A stretch of DNA of 64,000 nucleotides from Bacillus sp. ZZV12-4809 (GCF_009849585.1 NZ_VCRN01000010.1:62001-126000); one strand, 5' to 3'. Positions 52,815 through 61,822 are shown, counted from the stretch's first letter. Numbers and translations: made by a program. The notes: a model not told the origin generated them from the sequence alone.

Positions 52815-55376
52815 ATGTCTGTTGCCCTAGGACAAAAAATGAAATTAAACATTGAACGTTTAAACAAGGACATCCGTCTCTTTCCTCAGGTTCACCCTGT
52901 AACCCCTGATATGAAAATGACCCACAAAGGTGTTTCCCGCTTGGTTATGCTAGACCGCTATACCTTCAAAGACACCGAGAAAGTGACACTCACAAACGGT
53001 GACTTTGTTGTTCTCACCATAAAGGAAGATCCAAAATTTCCTGCACGCGGATTAGGCTATATTCTCGACATAGACTGGGAAAACAAGACAGCAAAGGTTT
53101 TAGTAGAAGAAGATTACAGAGGAGTGCTGGATGATCCGGAAGAAGTGAGAACAGGCATTATTACAAAGCCTCTTGATGTAATCGAGAAGCCTCTGGAAAT
53201 CTATTATGAGCAAATCGCCAAGCGTAATGCAACTGGCCTTGCATCTGTTGAAAAAACCGAAGAAAAAAGAAAAGAATGGTTTGAAAAATTCTATCAGGAA
53301 TTGAAAAACCTGAATTTTATTCCGGCTGGCCGGGTGTTGTACGGAGCAGGTGCTGAAACAGATGTTACGTATTTCAACTGTTATGTAATGCCATTCGTGC
53401 AGGATTCCCGTGAAGGAATTTCCGAGCACCGCAAGCAGGTAATGGAAATCATGAGCCGCGGCGGCGGCGTAGGGACAAACGGTTCAACTCTTAGACCGCG
53501 CAATACACTCGCAAAAGGAGTGAACGGAAAATCCTCCGGTTCAGTTTCCTGGCTGGATGATATTGCGAAGCTTACACATCTTGTGGAGCAAGGGGGATCC
53601 CGAAGAGGTGCACAGATGATTATGCTATCTGATTGGCATCCGGACATTATCGAATTCATCATTTCGAAAATGCAAAACCCAAGAATTTTACGCTTCCTTC
53701 TTGAAAATACAAAGGATGAAACCATAAAAAAATATGCTAAAGAAAAATTAAAATTCACTCCGTTTAATGAACAGGAAATTGCCATGTACCAGGGCATTAT
53801 TAATTACAAAAGCATTCCAGGCTATGGCGGCTTCAGTGAAAAAATCATTAAAGACGCAGAGGAAAAGCTTGCGGCTGGAGGTACTTATAGTGTTCACAAC
53901 TCTGAGTTCCTGACAGGAGCAAACATTTCAGTCTGCCTCACGAAAGAATTTATGGATGCGGTTGAAAATGATGCAGAATATGAGCTTCGTTTCCCGGATG
54001 TTGAGTCCTATGATGCCGAAACGATGAAAACATACAACGAAGAATGGCATAAAGTAGGTGATGTCAGAGAGTGGGAAAAACTAGGCTATAAAGTGCGCGT
54101 TCATCGTAAAATTAAAGCGAAAGAGCTATGGAACCTGATTAACATCTGTGCAACATACTCAGCTGAACCAGGCATTTTCTTTATTGATAATGCCAACGAC
54201 ATGACGAATGCACAGGCTTACGGACAAAAGGTCGTAGCTACAAATCCTTGCGGCGAGCAGCCTCTGGCGCCAAATTCCGTATGTAACCTTGCAGCAGTAA
54301 ACCTTGCAGAAATGGCAGATAAGGAAAATAAAACAGTTAATTTTGAAAAGCTGAAGCGTACTGTTGAAGTGGGTGTACGGATGCAGGACAATGTCATAGA
54401 TGCTACACCATACTTCCTTGAAGAGAACAAAAAGCAGGCATTAGGCGAGCGTCGTGTTGGTCTTGGTGTAATGGGGCTTCATGATCTGCTGATCTATTGT
54501 GAAACAGAATATGGATCTGAAGAAGGCAACGTGCTGATTGATAAAGTCTTTGAAACCATTGCTACTTCAGCATACAAAGCTTCTATAAAGCTTGCAGAGG
54601 AGAAAGGAAGCTTCCCGTTCTTAACAGGTGAAAATCCTGAAGAAACGAATCGCCTGCGCAAAGCTTTTACAGAAACAGGCTTCATGAAGAAAATGCCTGA
54701 AGATATCCGTGCTTCTATTTTAAAAAGCGGAATCCGCAATTCGCATCTTCTAACCGTTGCTCCTACGGGATCCACAGGAACCATGGTGGGAGTATCTACG
54801 GGCCTTGAACCATATTTCTCCTTCTCATACTTCAGAAGCGGCCGCTTAGGCAAGTTCATTGAAGTGAAGGCAGATATAGTTCAGGAATATTTAGACCGTA
54901 ACCCGGATGCTGATCCTGAAAATCTGCCTGAATGGTTTATTGCGGCGATGGATCTTGCTCCGGAGGCACACGCAGATGTCCAATGTGTGATCCAGCGCTG
55001 GATTGACAGCTCAATCAGTAAAACGGTCAACGCACCAAAAGGCTATAGTGTTGAACAGGTTGAAAAGGTATATGAACGCCTATACCGCGGCGGAGCAAAG
55101 GGCGGAACAGTATATGTGGACGGATCGCGCGATTCTCAGGTACTGACGCTTAAAGCTGAAGAGAACACCTTTGATAGCGATGATACAGTCAAAAAAGAAA
55201 AATCAAAGCAGCATGTAGTGCTGGTTGACACAATTAGCGACCTGCGCTCAACCGATGTAACAATCGGTTCAGAAGTAGGCAATACATGTCCGGTATGCCG
55301 CAAAGGAAAAGTAAAAGAAATCGGCGGCTGCAATACTTGCACAAACTGTAATGCACAGCTTAAATGCGGATTATAA
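52815..55376 (+). CDS. nrdJ: Vitamin B12-dependent (class II) ribonucleotide reductase
   Basis: 853-residue adenosylcobalamin-dependent reductase. Motifs include NLNFIPAGRVLYGAG, the NPCGEQPL active-site loop (thiyl Cys479), QDNVIDATPYFL and APTGSTGTMVG. The C-terminus ends in a Cys cluster (CPVCRKGK, GCNTCTNCNAQLKCG) that serves as zinc/redox tail. ATG behind GAAGGAGTTG. Control by NrdR is likely; no cobalamin riboswitch was recognised in the 500-bp leader. Not in the B. subtilis order, which uses class I NrdEF. Confidence 0.95.
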   Translation: MSVALGQKMKLNIERLNKDIRLFPQVHPVTPDMKMTHKGVSRLVMLDRYTFKDTEKVTLTNGDFVVLTIKEDPKFPARGLGYILDIDWENKTAKVLVEEDYRGVLDDPEEVRTGIITKPLDVIEKPLEIYYEQIAKRNATGLASVEKTEEKRKEWFEKFYQELKNLNFIPAGRVLYGAGAETDVTYFNCYVMPFVQDSREGISEHRKQVMEIMSRGGGVGTNGSTLRPRNTLAKGVNGKSSGSVSWLDDIAKLTHLVEQGGSRRGAQMIMLSDWHPDIIEFIISKMQNPRILRFLLENTKDETIKKYAKEKLKFTPFNEQEIAMYQGIINYKSIPGYGGFSEKIIKDAEEKLAAGGTYSVHNSEFLTGANISVCLTKEFMDAVENDAEYELRFPDVESYDAETMKTYNEEWHKVGDVREWEKLGYKVRVHRKIKAKELWNLINICATYSAEPGIFFIDNANDMTNAQAYGQKVVATNPCGEQPLAPNSVCNLAAVNLAEMADKENKTVNFEKLKRTVEVGVRMQDNVIDATPYFLEENKKQALGERRVGLGVMGLHDLLIYCETEYGSEEGNVLIDKVFETIATSAYKASIKLAEEKGSFPFLTGENPEETNRLRKAFTETGFMKKMPEDIRASILKSGIRNSHLLTVAPTGSTGTMVGVSTGLEPYFSFSYFRSGRLGKFIEVKADIVQEYLDRNPDADPENLPEWFIAAMDLAPEAHADVQCVIQRWIDSSISKTVNAPKGYSVEQVEKVYERLYRGGAKGGTVYVDGSRDSQVLTLKAEENTFDSDDTVKKEKSKQHVVLVDTISDLRSTDVTIGSEVGNTCPVCRKGKVKEIGGCNTCTNCNAQLKCGL

Positions 55377-55393
55377 ATATAAATGAAATGAGA

Positions 55394-55430
55394 GAAGAAG
55401 ATGGAAATATTTGTTCCATCTTCTTTTTTT
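55394..55430 (+). terminator. Terminator of nrdJ
   Basis: Perfect 10-bp stem GAAGATGGAA/TTCCATCTTC, 7-base loop, T7. Confidence 0.9.
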
Positions 55431-55518
55431 GCTGCTCGTTTATTTGGCTCATACTACAGTCATAGGATCCAGCCAGGATTATCTGCTGGCCGACAAATTG
55501 ACAAAGAGAGGTTAACCA

Positions 55519-56544
55519 ATGAAGCCATTTATTCCTCAGCTAGTTTATATAGAGCCTCAAGCTCTTGAATACCCCTTAGGAAGAGAGCTAAAGGAAAAAT
55601 TTGAAAAAATGAATATAGAAATCCGGGAAACAACTTCACATAATCAGGTGAGGAATATTCCGGGTGACAACGAATTACAGAAATATCGCAATGCAAAGTC
55701 CACTTTAGTAGTAGGGATCAGGCGGACTCTAAAATTCGATACATCCAAGCCCTCTGCAGAATACGCCATTCCTCTTGCTACAGGCTGCATGGGGCATTGT
55801 CATTATTGCTATCTGCAAACCACACTTGGAAGCAAGCCGTATATTCGGACATATGTAAACCTCGAAGAAATTTTTGAGCAGGCCTCTAAATATATGGAAG
55901 AGCGTAAACCGGAGCTGACTCGATTTGAAGCTGCGTGTACATCCGATATCGTAGGGATAGATCATCTAACCCACTCCCTGAAAAAGACCATCGAATTTAT
56001 TGGTCAGACTGAATATGGACAGCTTCGGTTTGTCACAAAGTATCATCATGTCGATCATTTGCTGGATGCGAAACATAATGGGAAAACACGTTTCCGATTT
56101 AGTGTTAATTCGCGCTATGTAATAAAAAACTTTGAGCCGGGAACTTCCTCATTCGACGACCGGCTTGAAGCTGCCCGTAAAGTAGCCAATGCCGGCTATC
56201 CGCTTGGATTTATCGTGGCGCCTATTTACATGCACGATGATTGGCGTGAAGGCTACCATGAACTTTTTCAGAGGTTAAGCAAAGCACTTGATGGCATCAG
56301 CCTTGAAGGCTTAACTTTTGAACTAATCCAGCACAGATTTACGAAACCGGCCAAAAAGGTCATTGAAAAGCGCTACCCAAAAACAAAGCTTGAAATGGAT
56401 GAAGAAAAGCGCAAATATAAGTGGGGACGATATGGTATTGGCAAGTATGTATATCCGACTGATGAAGCAAAGGATCTGGAACAAACAATTAGGGAATATA
56501 TTCACTCATATTTTCCAGAAGCAGAAGTGCAATATTTTACGTAA
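55519..56544 (+). CDS. splB: Spore photoproduct lyase
   Basis: 341-residue radical SAM enzyme that reverts the spore photoproduct (5-thyminyl-5,6-dihydrothymine). The [4Fe-4S] motif is C90-x3-C94-x2-C97 (CMGHCHYC), and the H-atom donor Cys is C140 in ACTSDIVG. Start PFIPQLVYIEPQALEYPLG is typical. ATG behind AGAGAGGTT. No splA is adjacent. A CATACTA at 55450-55456 matches a sigma-G -10, but the -35 fit is poor. Confidence 0.95.
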   Translation: MKPFIPQLVYIEPQALEYPLGRELKEKFEKMNIEIRETTSHNQVRNIPGDNELQKYRNAKSTLVVGIRRTLKFDTSKPSAEYAIPLATGCMGHCHYCYLQTTLGSKPYIRTYVNLEEIFEQASKYMEERKPELTRFEAACTSDIVGIDHLTHSLKKTIEFIGQTEYGQLRFVTKYHHVDHLLDAKHNGKTRFRFSVNSRYVIKNFEPGTSSFDDRLEAARKVANAGYPLGFIVAPIYMHDDWREGYHELFQRLSKALDGISLEGLTFELIQHRFTKPAKKVIEKRYPKTKLEMDEEKRKYKWGRYGIGKYVYPTDEAKDLEQTIREYIHSYFPEAEVQYFT

Positions 56545-56649
56545 TTATTAAATTTTGCTTGTCAGCCGTACTATTTTAAAAAGCTCCTGATTAAAGATGT
56601 ATAAGTAAAGGTTCCTCTATGAGCAAGTACATCGACAGGAGTGGCTTTC

Positions 56650-57534
56650 ATGTATATAGATGGGGTTTTTTCAGGGGGAGGCATCAAAGGATTTGCCTTA
56701 ATCGGCGCATATGATGTGGTTCATAAAAAGGGATTTCGCTTCAAACGGGTTGCTGGTACAAGTGCAGGATCCATTGTGGCTGCATTAATAGCTGCCAATT
56801 ACACCAGTGAGGAAATATATCAGCTCGTCGATGAATTTGAAATCCGAAAGCTTCTTGATGAAAGAAAGACGTTTATCCCCTTTGCAGTGGGTAAATGGCT
56901 TAACTTGTATTGGCATCTGGGGTTATATAAAGGAGCTGAGCTGGAAAGCTGGATGGCTCAGAAATTAGCCGACAGGGGGATTAAAACATTTTCAGATCTG
57001 CCGCCTGATTCCCTTAGAGTCATAGCATCTGACCTGACCAATGGAAGACTGGTTGTACTGCCTGATGACCTTGTGAATTATGGCATTGATCCAGCTTCAT
57101 TTCCGGTAGCCAAAGCAATCAGAATGAGCTGCAGTCTCCCGTATTTTTTTGAGCCGGTTAAACTGAAGGGATACAGCAGTACAAGTGTCATTGTGGATGG
57201 CGGAGTTTTAAGCAATTTTCCGATGTGGCTTTTTGATAAGGAAAATGTGAAAAAGACGAGGCCTGTGCTCGGGATAAAGTTAAGCCATGAGCTAAGTGAA
57301 CGGCCTCCTAACAAAATCGACAACGCCATACAAATGTACGCGGCGCTTTTTGAAACGATGAAGGACGCGCATGATGCAAGATACATCTCGAGAAAGCATG
57401 CACAAAACATTATTTTCATTCCAACGGATGGTGTATTGACTGTGGAATTTAATATTACCGAGAAGAAGAAAAAAGACCTCCTGGAGCATGGCAGACAATG
57501 TGCGGAGCAGTTTTTTACATCATGGAGCTACTAA
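56650..57534 (+). CDS. yqhO: Patatin-like phospholipase YqhO
   Basis: 294-residue patatin-fold hydrolase. Oxyanion motif SGGGIKGFALIG, nucleophile elbow GTSAGS (Ser near 40) and catalytic Asp in VDGGVLSNFPMWLF. ATG 56650 preferred with AGGAGTG upstream; GTG 56641 is part of that site. Same order as B. subtilis. Lipid substrate unknown. Confidence 0.92.
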   Translation: MYIDGVFSGGGIKGFALIGAYDVVHKKGFRFKRVAGTSAGSIVAALIAANYTSEEIYQLVDEFEIRKLLDERKTFIPFAVGKWLNLYWHLGLYKGAELESWMAQKLADRGIKTFSDLPPDSLRVIASDLTNGRLVVLPDDLVNYGIDPASFPVAKAIRMSCSLPYFFEPVKLKGYSSTSVIVDGGVLSNFPMWLFDKENVKKTRPVLGIKLSHELSERPPNKIDNAIQMYAALFETMKDAHDARYISRKHAQNIIFIPTDGVLTVEFNITEKKKKDLLEHGRQCAEQFFTSWSY

Positions 57535-57576
57535 TAATAAAAGCCAGGAGCTATAAGTCAAAAATATTATCAACAT

Positions 57577-57616
57577 AAAAAATCGAGCCCTGATTATAGG
57601 GAGGCTCGATTTTTCT
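57577..57616. terminator. Bidirectional terminator between yqhO and yqhP
   Basis: Stem AAAAATCGAGCC/GGCTCGATTTTT with a 13-base loop; it overlaps the yqhP stop. Confidence 0.85.
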
Positions 57617-57974
57617 TTTTGCCTTTTTTGCCTTCTATGACTGTCAAATGTGGAGAGGATTTTTTTCTGGACTTTTTAATGGAAGTAATCGATCCGACAG
57701 ATCCCTTTCTTCCATTGGCAGTGCCAGATTCTTTATTATTATTAAAACGTCTTTTTGATTTTTTGGCTGCCTTTATAAAAGCTCGCTGCTCTCGCTTTGA
57801 GGGATTATATCTGTTAAAGCGCTGAAAAAGAAAGTATACTGCAGCTCCAATGATAACAATGACAGCTATTCTCTGCAAAAAACCGGCAGGATTTGAGATC
57901 AGGCTGACGGCAACTCCGATAACAGCTAGAATTATGAGACCGGAGACAATATAAAATGTAAATGGTTTTTTCAA
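57594..57974 (-). CDS. yqhP: SA1362-family membrane protein YqhP
   Basis: 126 residues: two hydrophobic segments (FTFYIVSGLIILAVIGVAVSL and IAVIVIIGAAVYFLF) and a strongly basic, low-complexity C-terminal tail. TTG 57974 chosen, with GGGAGGTGG just upstream; GTG 57983 lies in that site. Same place as B. subtilis YqhP. Function unknown. Confidence 0.82.
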   Translation of the reverse strand: MKKPFTFYIVSGLIILAVIGVAVSLISNPAGFLQRIAVIVIIGAAVYFLFQRFNRYNPSKREQRAFIKAAKKSKRRFNNNKESGTANGRKGSVGSITSIKKSRKKSSPHLTVIEGKKGKKKNRASL

Positions 57975-58401
57975 GAAAGCCACCTCCCTAAAAGCATGAT
58001 GAGCAATTTTATAAGCTTTTAAACTCTATAAGCTAAAGTTTATCGAAATAATTAATGAAAGTAGTCTTTATTTTTTTATTTTCCTATTTCTTTACAATTT
58101 AAACAGAGGAACATTAACTTTTCATGAGGCTTAGTAAGGTTTTCCATATTATCGGGAATATTGCTTATACTTAAATTTATGCTCTGCACCCCAGTCCCGG
58201 AACTCGCATAACCGGAAATAAGCAAAAATTATAGAGCTTCATCCTTAATTATTTTATTCGACTTAAAATCCCATAAAACCTCTATATTAAAGGAAAATAT
58301 ATATGGTTTTTGCAGCGGAAATTATTCAAGATGCTTTTAATTGAAATTGATGCAATGGAATAATTGTGTGTGGACATAATAGGAAAAGGAGGTGGCGCAA
58401 A
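57975..58401. other. Intergenic region yqhP / yqhR, place of the missing yqhQ
   Basis: 427 bp, AT-rich, no credible ORF on either strand. B. subtilis carries yqhQ (DUF1385) here; no trace of it was recognised. It must hold divergent promoters for yqhP and yqhR, none clear. Confidence 0.6.
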
Positions 58402-58932
58402 GTGGCAGAAGAAAAAGAGCGCTTGGAACAGAATCAAAGGGAAAAACCAATGTCTTTTATGGCAATGGTGGTCATTACCGGATTGGTTGGAGGCATTCTT
58501 TGGAGCGGACTGGCCTATCTTGCTTATGTGTTTAATTTCACGGAAATTCGCCCAAATGTCATTCTCGAGCCCTGGACGATTGGAGCATGGAAAGAGGGAT
58601 GGCTGGGGACAATGATCTCGATCTTCCTGATAGGCGGAATATCTATTATAGCTGCCCTGATTTATTATGCAGCGCTGCGGAGATTTCAAAGTATTTTGGT
58701 CGGAGCAGGCTATGGAATTGCCCTTTTTTTACTGGTATTTTTTATACTCAACCCTATCTTCCCGGGCATCAGCCCGTTTTGGGAGCTTGAGCGAAATACA
58801 ATAATTACCTCAATTTGTTTCTATATTTTATTTGGTGTATTTGTTGGGTATTCCATTTCATATGAAGCTCATGAACTCAAAGGCAAAACTGAAGATGAAA
58901 AAAAGGCCCGCACTGATCCAGAAATAATTTAA
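58402..58932 (+). CDS. yqhR: YqhR family membrane protein
   Basis: 176-residue protein with four hydrophobic segments (about 25-45, 75-97, 105-125, 135-155) and charged ends; MSFMAMVVITGLVGGILWSGLAY and NPIFPGISPFWELERNTIIT are typical. GTG 58402 is chosen for AAAGGAGGTGG 7 bases upstream. In B. subtilis YqhR was, as I recall, renamed FigP and linked to SpoVAF in germination; transfer of that role here is inference. Confidence 0.83.
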   Translation: MAEEKERLEQNQREKPMSFMAMVVITGLVGGILWSGLAYLAYVFNFTEIRPNVILEPWTIGAWKEGWLGTMISIFLIGGISIIAALIYYAALRRFQSILVGAGYGIALFLLVFFILNPIFPGISPFWELERNTIITSICFYILFGVFVGYSISYEAHELKGKTEDEKKARTDPEII

Positions 58933-58941
58933 TGGATTGGA

Positions 58942-59200
58942 TGTTTTCGCAAAGTTTGTTGCTATTTGAATTATATTTACTGAGTTGATTGCAGCGTAAG
59001 GTGTCCTCGAAAGTACATGCGCATTTTCTTCGTGCGGTGTGAACCCAAGGCAGCCTATTCAATGTCCAGCGGGAGCAGCGGGACAGGTGAGATCCCGCAG
59101 ACTCGAAGCAACGAGGAGGCTCAGCGCCCGCGCTGCGGAAAGGGTGCATCCCCTCGCTGCAATCAACGGACAACATTGATGAGTGAAAAACAATTTATAC
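58942..59200. repeat. Dispersed palindromic repeat, full-length copy D
   Basis: Left flank TGTTTTCGCAAAGTTTGTTG, inner inverted repeat GTTGATTGCAGCG (58984-58996) and CGCTGCAATCAAC (59155-59167), right flank AACATTGATGAGTGAAAAACA. The core of about 158 bp is GC-richer than its surroundings and has nested pairs (TCCAGCGGGAGCAGCGGGA, GATCCCGC, GAGGAGGCTCAGCGCCCGCGCTGCGG). No coding frame. Fills most of the 518-bp yqhR-aroQ gap. Confidence 0.8.
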
Positions 59201-59296
59201 GAAAGAGTCTTTAAAAAAGAGCCTAAACAAGAGTTATCATTCGTAAATGAAGATTAAATCAGTATGAGCTGAAGGCTAATGTCAATGGAGGGAATA

Positions 59297-59368
59297 ATGA
59301 AAAATAAAGCGAAAAGTGCTATACGTCAGAACTGTATGAAAGTTTGCTTTATGATAGAATGTTCTTAA
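59297..59368 (+). CDS. Possible 23-codon small ORF upstream of aroQ
   Basis: ATG with a good TGGAGGG site 7 bases upstream, MKNKAKSAIRQNCMKVCFMIECS, then TAA. Basic start, three Cys. It could be a leader peptide or chance; no homologue is known to me. Confidence 0.25.
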   Translation: MKNKAKSAIRQNCMKVCFMIECS

Positions 59369-59451
59369 GTGGGCATTCTTTTTCAGTGCTGTCAGCAGGA
59401 TATTAAAGAGAAGGGAAAGCCTGTAAGCAATTGTTAAAAAGGTGGTTGAAT

Positions 59452-59898
59452 ATGGGGAAAATACTCCTGTTAAATGGGCCGAATTTAAACCTGCTCGGCA
59501 AAAGGGAACCAGGTGTTTATGGAAAAGAAACACTTGATCATCTCGAGCAAAAAATGAAGGCGTTGGGTGCTTCATATGAAACAGAAGTGATCTGTTTTCA
59601 GTCAAATCACGAAGGTGAACTTATTGATAAGCTTCACCTTGCCAATGAAGATGGCACACAGGGTATAATTTTCAATCCCGGAGCATTTACCCATTATAGT
59701 TATGCAATAAGGGATGCTGTTGCAGGAATTCAGATTCCTGTGATCGAAGTACATATTTCAAATGTTCATGCCAGAGAAGAATTCAGGCATATTTCTGTCA
59801 TTGCCCCCGCTTCAATGGGACAAATAGTCGGCCTCGGCTTTAAAGGGTATGAACTGGCGTTTTATGCCTTAATGGATTTTGACAAGGGGAGAGAATAA
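59452..59898 (+). CDS. aroQ: 3-dehydroquinate dehydratase, type II
   Basis: 148-residue enzyme of the shikimate pathway. Start GKILLLNGPNLNLLGKREPGVYG holds the catalytic loop (Tyr near 23), NPGAFTHYSYAIRDA and EVHISNVHAREEFRH (His near 101) follow. ATG 59452 behind AAAAAGGTGG. It ends 1 bp before the next start codon. Confidence 0.95.
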   Translation: MGKILLLNGPNLNLLGKREPGVYGKETLDHLEQKMKALGASYETEVICFQSNHEGELIDKLHLANEDGTQGIIFNPGAFTHYSYAIRDAVAGIQIPVIEVHISNVHAREEFRHISVIAPASMGQIVGLGFKGYELAFYALMDFDKGRE

Positions 59899-59899
59899 A

Positions 59900-60961
59900 A
59901 TGGAGAAAATACAAAAATTGCGAGCGCGTTTTACAGAGTCTGGGATAGATGGCATGCTGATTACCAGCACCTACAATCGCCGTTATATGACAGGGTTTAC
60001 CGGTTCATCGGGCGTCGTGCTCATCAGTGCGGATAAAGCACTCTTCATAACCGATTTCCGCTACACGGAACAGGCTGCTAAACAATGTGAAGGATATGAA
60101 ATTGTGAAGCATACTGGTGCAATTCCGGAAGAAGTCGCCAAACAGGCAAAACAGCTCGGAATCAAAAGGCTTGGTTTTGAAGAGAATCATGTTACTTTTG
60201 CTTCCTATAAAGCCTATGATAAAGCTGTTAACGCTGAGCTGATCCCTGTTTCTGACACTATTGAAAAGTTACGCTTGATAAAGGACGATTCAGAGATTAA
60301 GATAATAAAGGTGGCGGCAGACATTGCAGATGCTGCGTTTAAACATATTCTTGATGTCATTCGGCCAGGTATTACTGAACTGGAAGTTTCGAATGAATTA
60401 GAATTCTTTATGAGAAAAGCGGGTGCAGATTCATCATCGTTTGACATTATCGTAGCATCCGGGTACCGTTCTGCTCTTCCGCATGGAGTCGCCAGTGATA
60501 AGGTAATTGAAAAAGGCGATTTTGTCACTCTTGACTTCGGTGCTTATTATAAAGGGTATGTTTCTGATATTACCCGCACAATTGCTGTTGGAGAACCAGA
60601 AGATAAGCTGAAAGAAATCTATGGAATTGTGCAGGAAGCTCAAGAGCGGGGGATGGAAGGCATCAAACCTGGAATGAGCGGCAAAGAGGCAGATGCCTTA
60701 ACTCGTGATTATATTGCAGGCAAAGGCTATGGCGAATATTTTGGCCATTCTACGGGACACGGCATCGGCCTTGAAGTCCATGAAGGTCCTGCATTATCCT
60801 TTAAGTCTGATGTTATCCTTGAGCCCGGAATGATCGTAACAGTGGAGCCGGGCATATACATACCGGGAATTGGCGGTGTCCGAATTGAGGATGATACAGT
60901 CATAACAAACGATCATAATGAAACACTTACTCATTCTACTAAAGAATTAATTATTCTTTAA
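59900..60961 (+). CDS. yqhT: Xaa-Pro aminopeptidase (M24B)
   Basis: 353-residue metallopeptidase: creatinase-like N-terminal domain (about 1-125) and a pita-bread catalytic domain. Metal ligands sit in VTLDFGAYYKGYVSDITRT (two Asp), GHSTGHGIGLEVHEGP (His), MIVTVEPGIY (Glu) and GVRIEDD (Glu). ATG 59900 behind AAGGGGAGAG, which lies in aroQ. Same order as B. subtilis, where the next gene is also efp. Confidence 0.94.
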   Translation: MEKIQKLRARFTESGIDGMLITSTYNRRYMTGFTGSSGVVLISADKALFITDFRYTEQAAKQCEGYEIVKHTGAIPEEVAKQAKQLGIKRLGFEENHVTFASYKAYDKAVNAELIPVSDTIEKLRLIKDDSEIKIIKVAADIADAAFKHILDVIRPGITELEVSNELEFFMRKAGADSSSFDIIVASGYRSALPHGVASDKVIEKGDFVTLDFGAYYKGYVSDITRTIAVGEPEDKLKEIYGIVQEAQERGMEGIKPGMSGKEADALTRDYIAGKGYGEYFGHSTGHGIGLEVHEGPALSFKSDVILEPGMIVTVEPGIYIPGIGGVRIEDDTVITNDHNETLTHSTKELIIL

Positions 60962-60986
60962 ATGTACACATTAGGAGGACACACTC

Positions 60987-61544
60987 ATGATTTCAGTAAA
61001 CGATTTTCGTACGGGTTTGACAATTGAAGTTGATAACGGCATATGGCGTGTAATGGATTTCCAGCACGTAAAACCGGGAAAAGGAGCGGCTTTTGTACGA
61101 TCCAAACTGCGGAATCTTCGCACTGGTGCCATTCAGGAAAAAACCTTCCGTGCAGGAGAAAAAGTAGCGAAGGCACAAATCGATAACCGTAAAATGCAAT
61201 ACCTATATGCAAATGGAGATCAGCATGTTTTCATGGATAATGAATCTTATGAGCAGATCGAGCTGCCTGCATCAGCAATTGAGTATGAATTAAAATTCTT
61301 AAAAGAAAACATGGAAGTCGCTATTATGCTTTATCAGGGAGAGTCTCTTGGAATCGAGCTTCCTAACTCTGTTGAACTTACAGTAACAGAAACAGAACCA
61401 GGCATTAAAGGGGATACTGCATCCGGCGGAACAAAGCCTGCAACAGTTGAAACAGGCCTGACTGTACAAGTTCCTTTCTTTGTTAATGAAGGGGATAAAT
61501 TGATCATCAATACAACTGATGGTTCATACGTTTCACGTGCATAA
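60987..61544 (+). CDS. efp: Elongation factor P
   Basis: 185 residues, three beta-barrel domains: KOW-like N-domain with [21 protein letters not shown] (modifiable Lys32 in the PGKGAA loop), middle OB and C-terminal [26 protein letters not shown]. Rescues ribosomes stalled on polyproline. ATG behind TTAGGAGGAC, a very strong site. Read with yqhT. Confidence 0.97.
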   Translation: MISVNDFRTGLTIEVDNGIWRVMDFQHVKPGKGAAFVRSKLRNLRTGAIQEKTFRAGEKVAKAQIDNRKMQYLYANGDQHVFMDNESYEQIELPASAIEYELKFLKENMEVAIMLYQGESLGIELPNSVELTVTETEPGIKGDTASGGTKPATVETGLTVQVPFFVNEGDKLIINTTDGSYVSRA

Positions 61545-61548
61545 ATGG

Positions 61549-61577
61549 AAAAAATCCCGAGCAATCGGGATTTTTTT
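61549..61577. terminator. Terminator of efp, shared with the convergent small gene
   Basis: Stem AAAAATCCCGA/TCGGGATTTTT, 4-base loop, T7. Confidence 0.9.
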
Positions 61578-61743
61578 ATCCTTTATATTTCCTGCCCTCA
61601 GCGCCGGGGGATATGTCAGTGTCATTGAGATTATTATAGTCAGGGTCAGATGCAGGAGCAGTTCTGTTATCACGGGTTCCTCCCAGATAAGCCCTGTCGC
61701 CTTTTTTCTGATTCTTTAAAAATTCATCCAGATTTTCATTCAT
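61576..61743 (-). CDS. Small hydrophilic protein, 55 residues
   Basis: MNENLDEFLKNQKKGDRAYL...GAEGRKYKG, polar with no membrane segment and likely disordered (rich in Asn, Asp, Gly). The start has only a weak site (ATGAGGTTATGAG). It ends in the T-run of the efp terminator and is followed upstream by the SIMPL gene on the same strand. Family not recognised; composition resembles small spore or stress proteins, but that is only an impression. Confidence 0.55.
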   Translation of the reverse strand: MNENLDEFLKNQKKGDRAYLGGTRDNRTAPASDPDYNNLNDTDISPGAEGRKYKG

Positions 61744-61822
61744 CTCATAACCTCATTTCTATAGAATTCCTCGACACCTTATTAGTATTAGCTTCTTTTC
61801 CATGATTATAAGCAGAAGCTTC

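Noticed and set aside
55429..55456. Sigma-G promoter for splB
   Set aside because: CATACTA fits the -10, but the bases at the -35 distance (TGCTGC) match poorly, so it was not listed as a feature.
58877..59214. ORFs of 99 and 65 codons after yqhR
   Set aside because: Both read through the palindromic repeat copy D and have no ribosome site.
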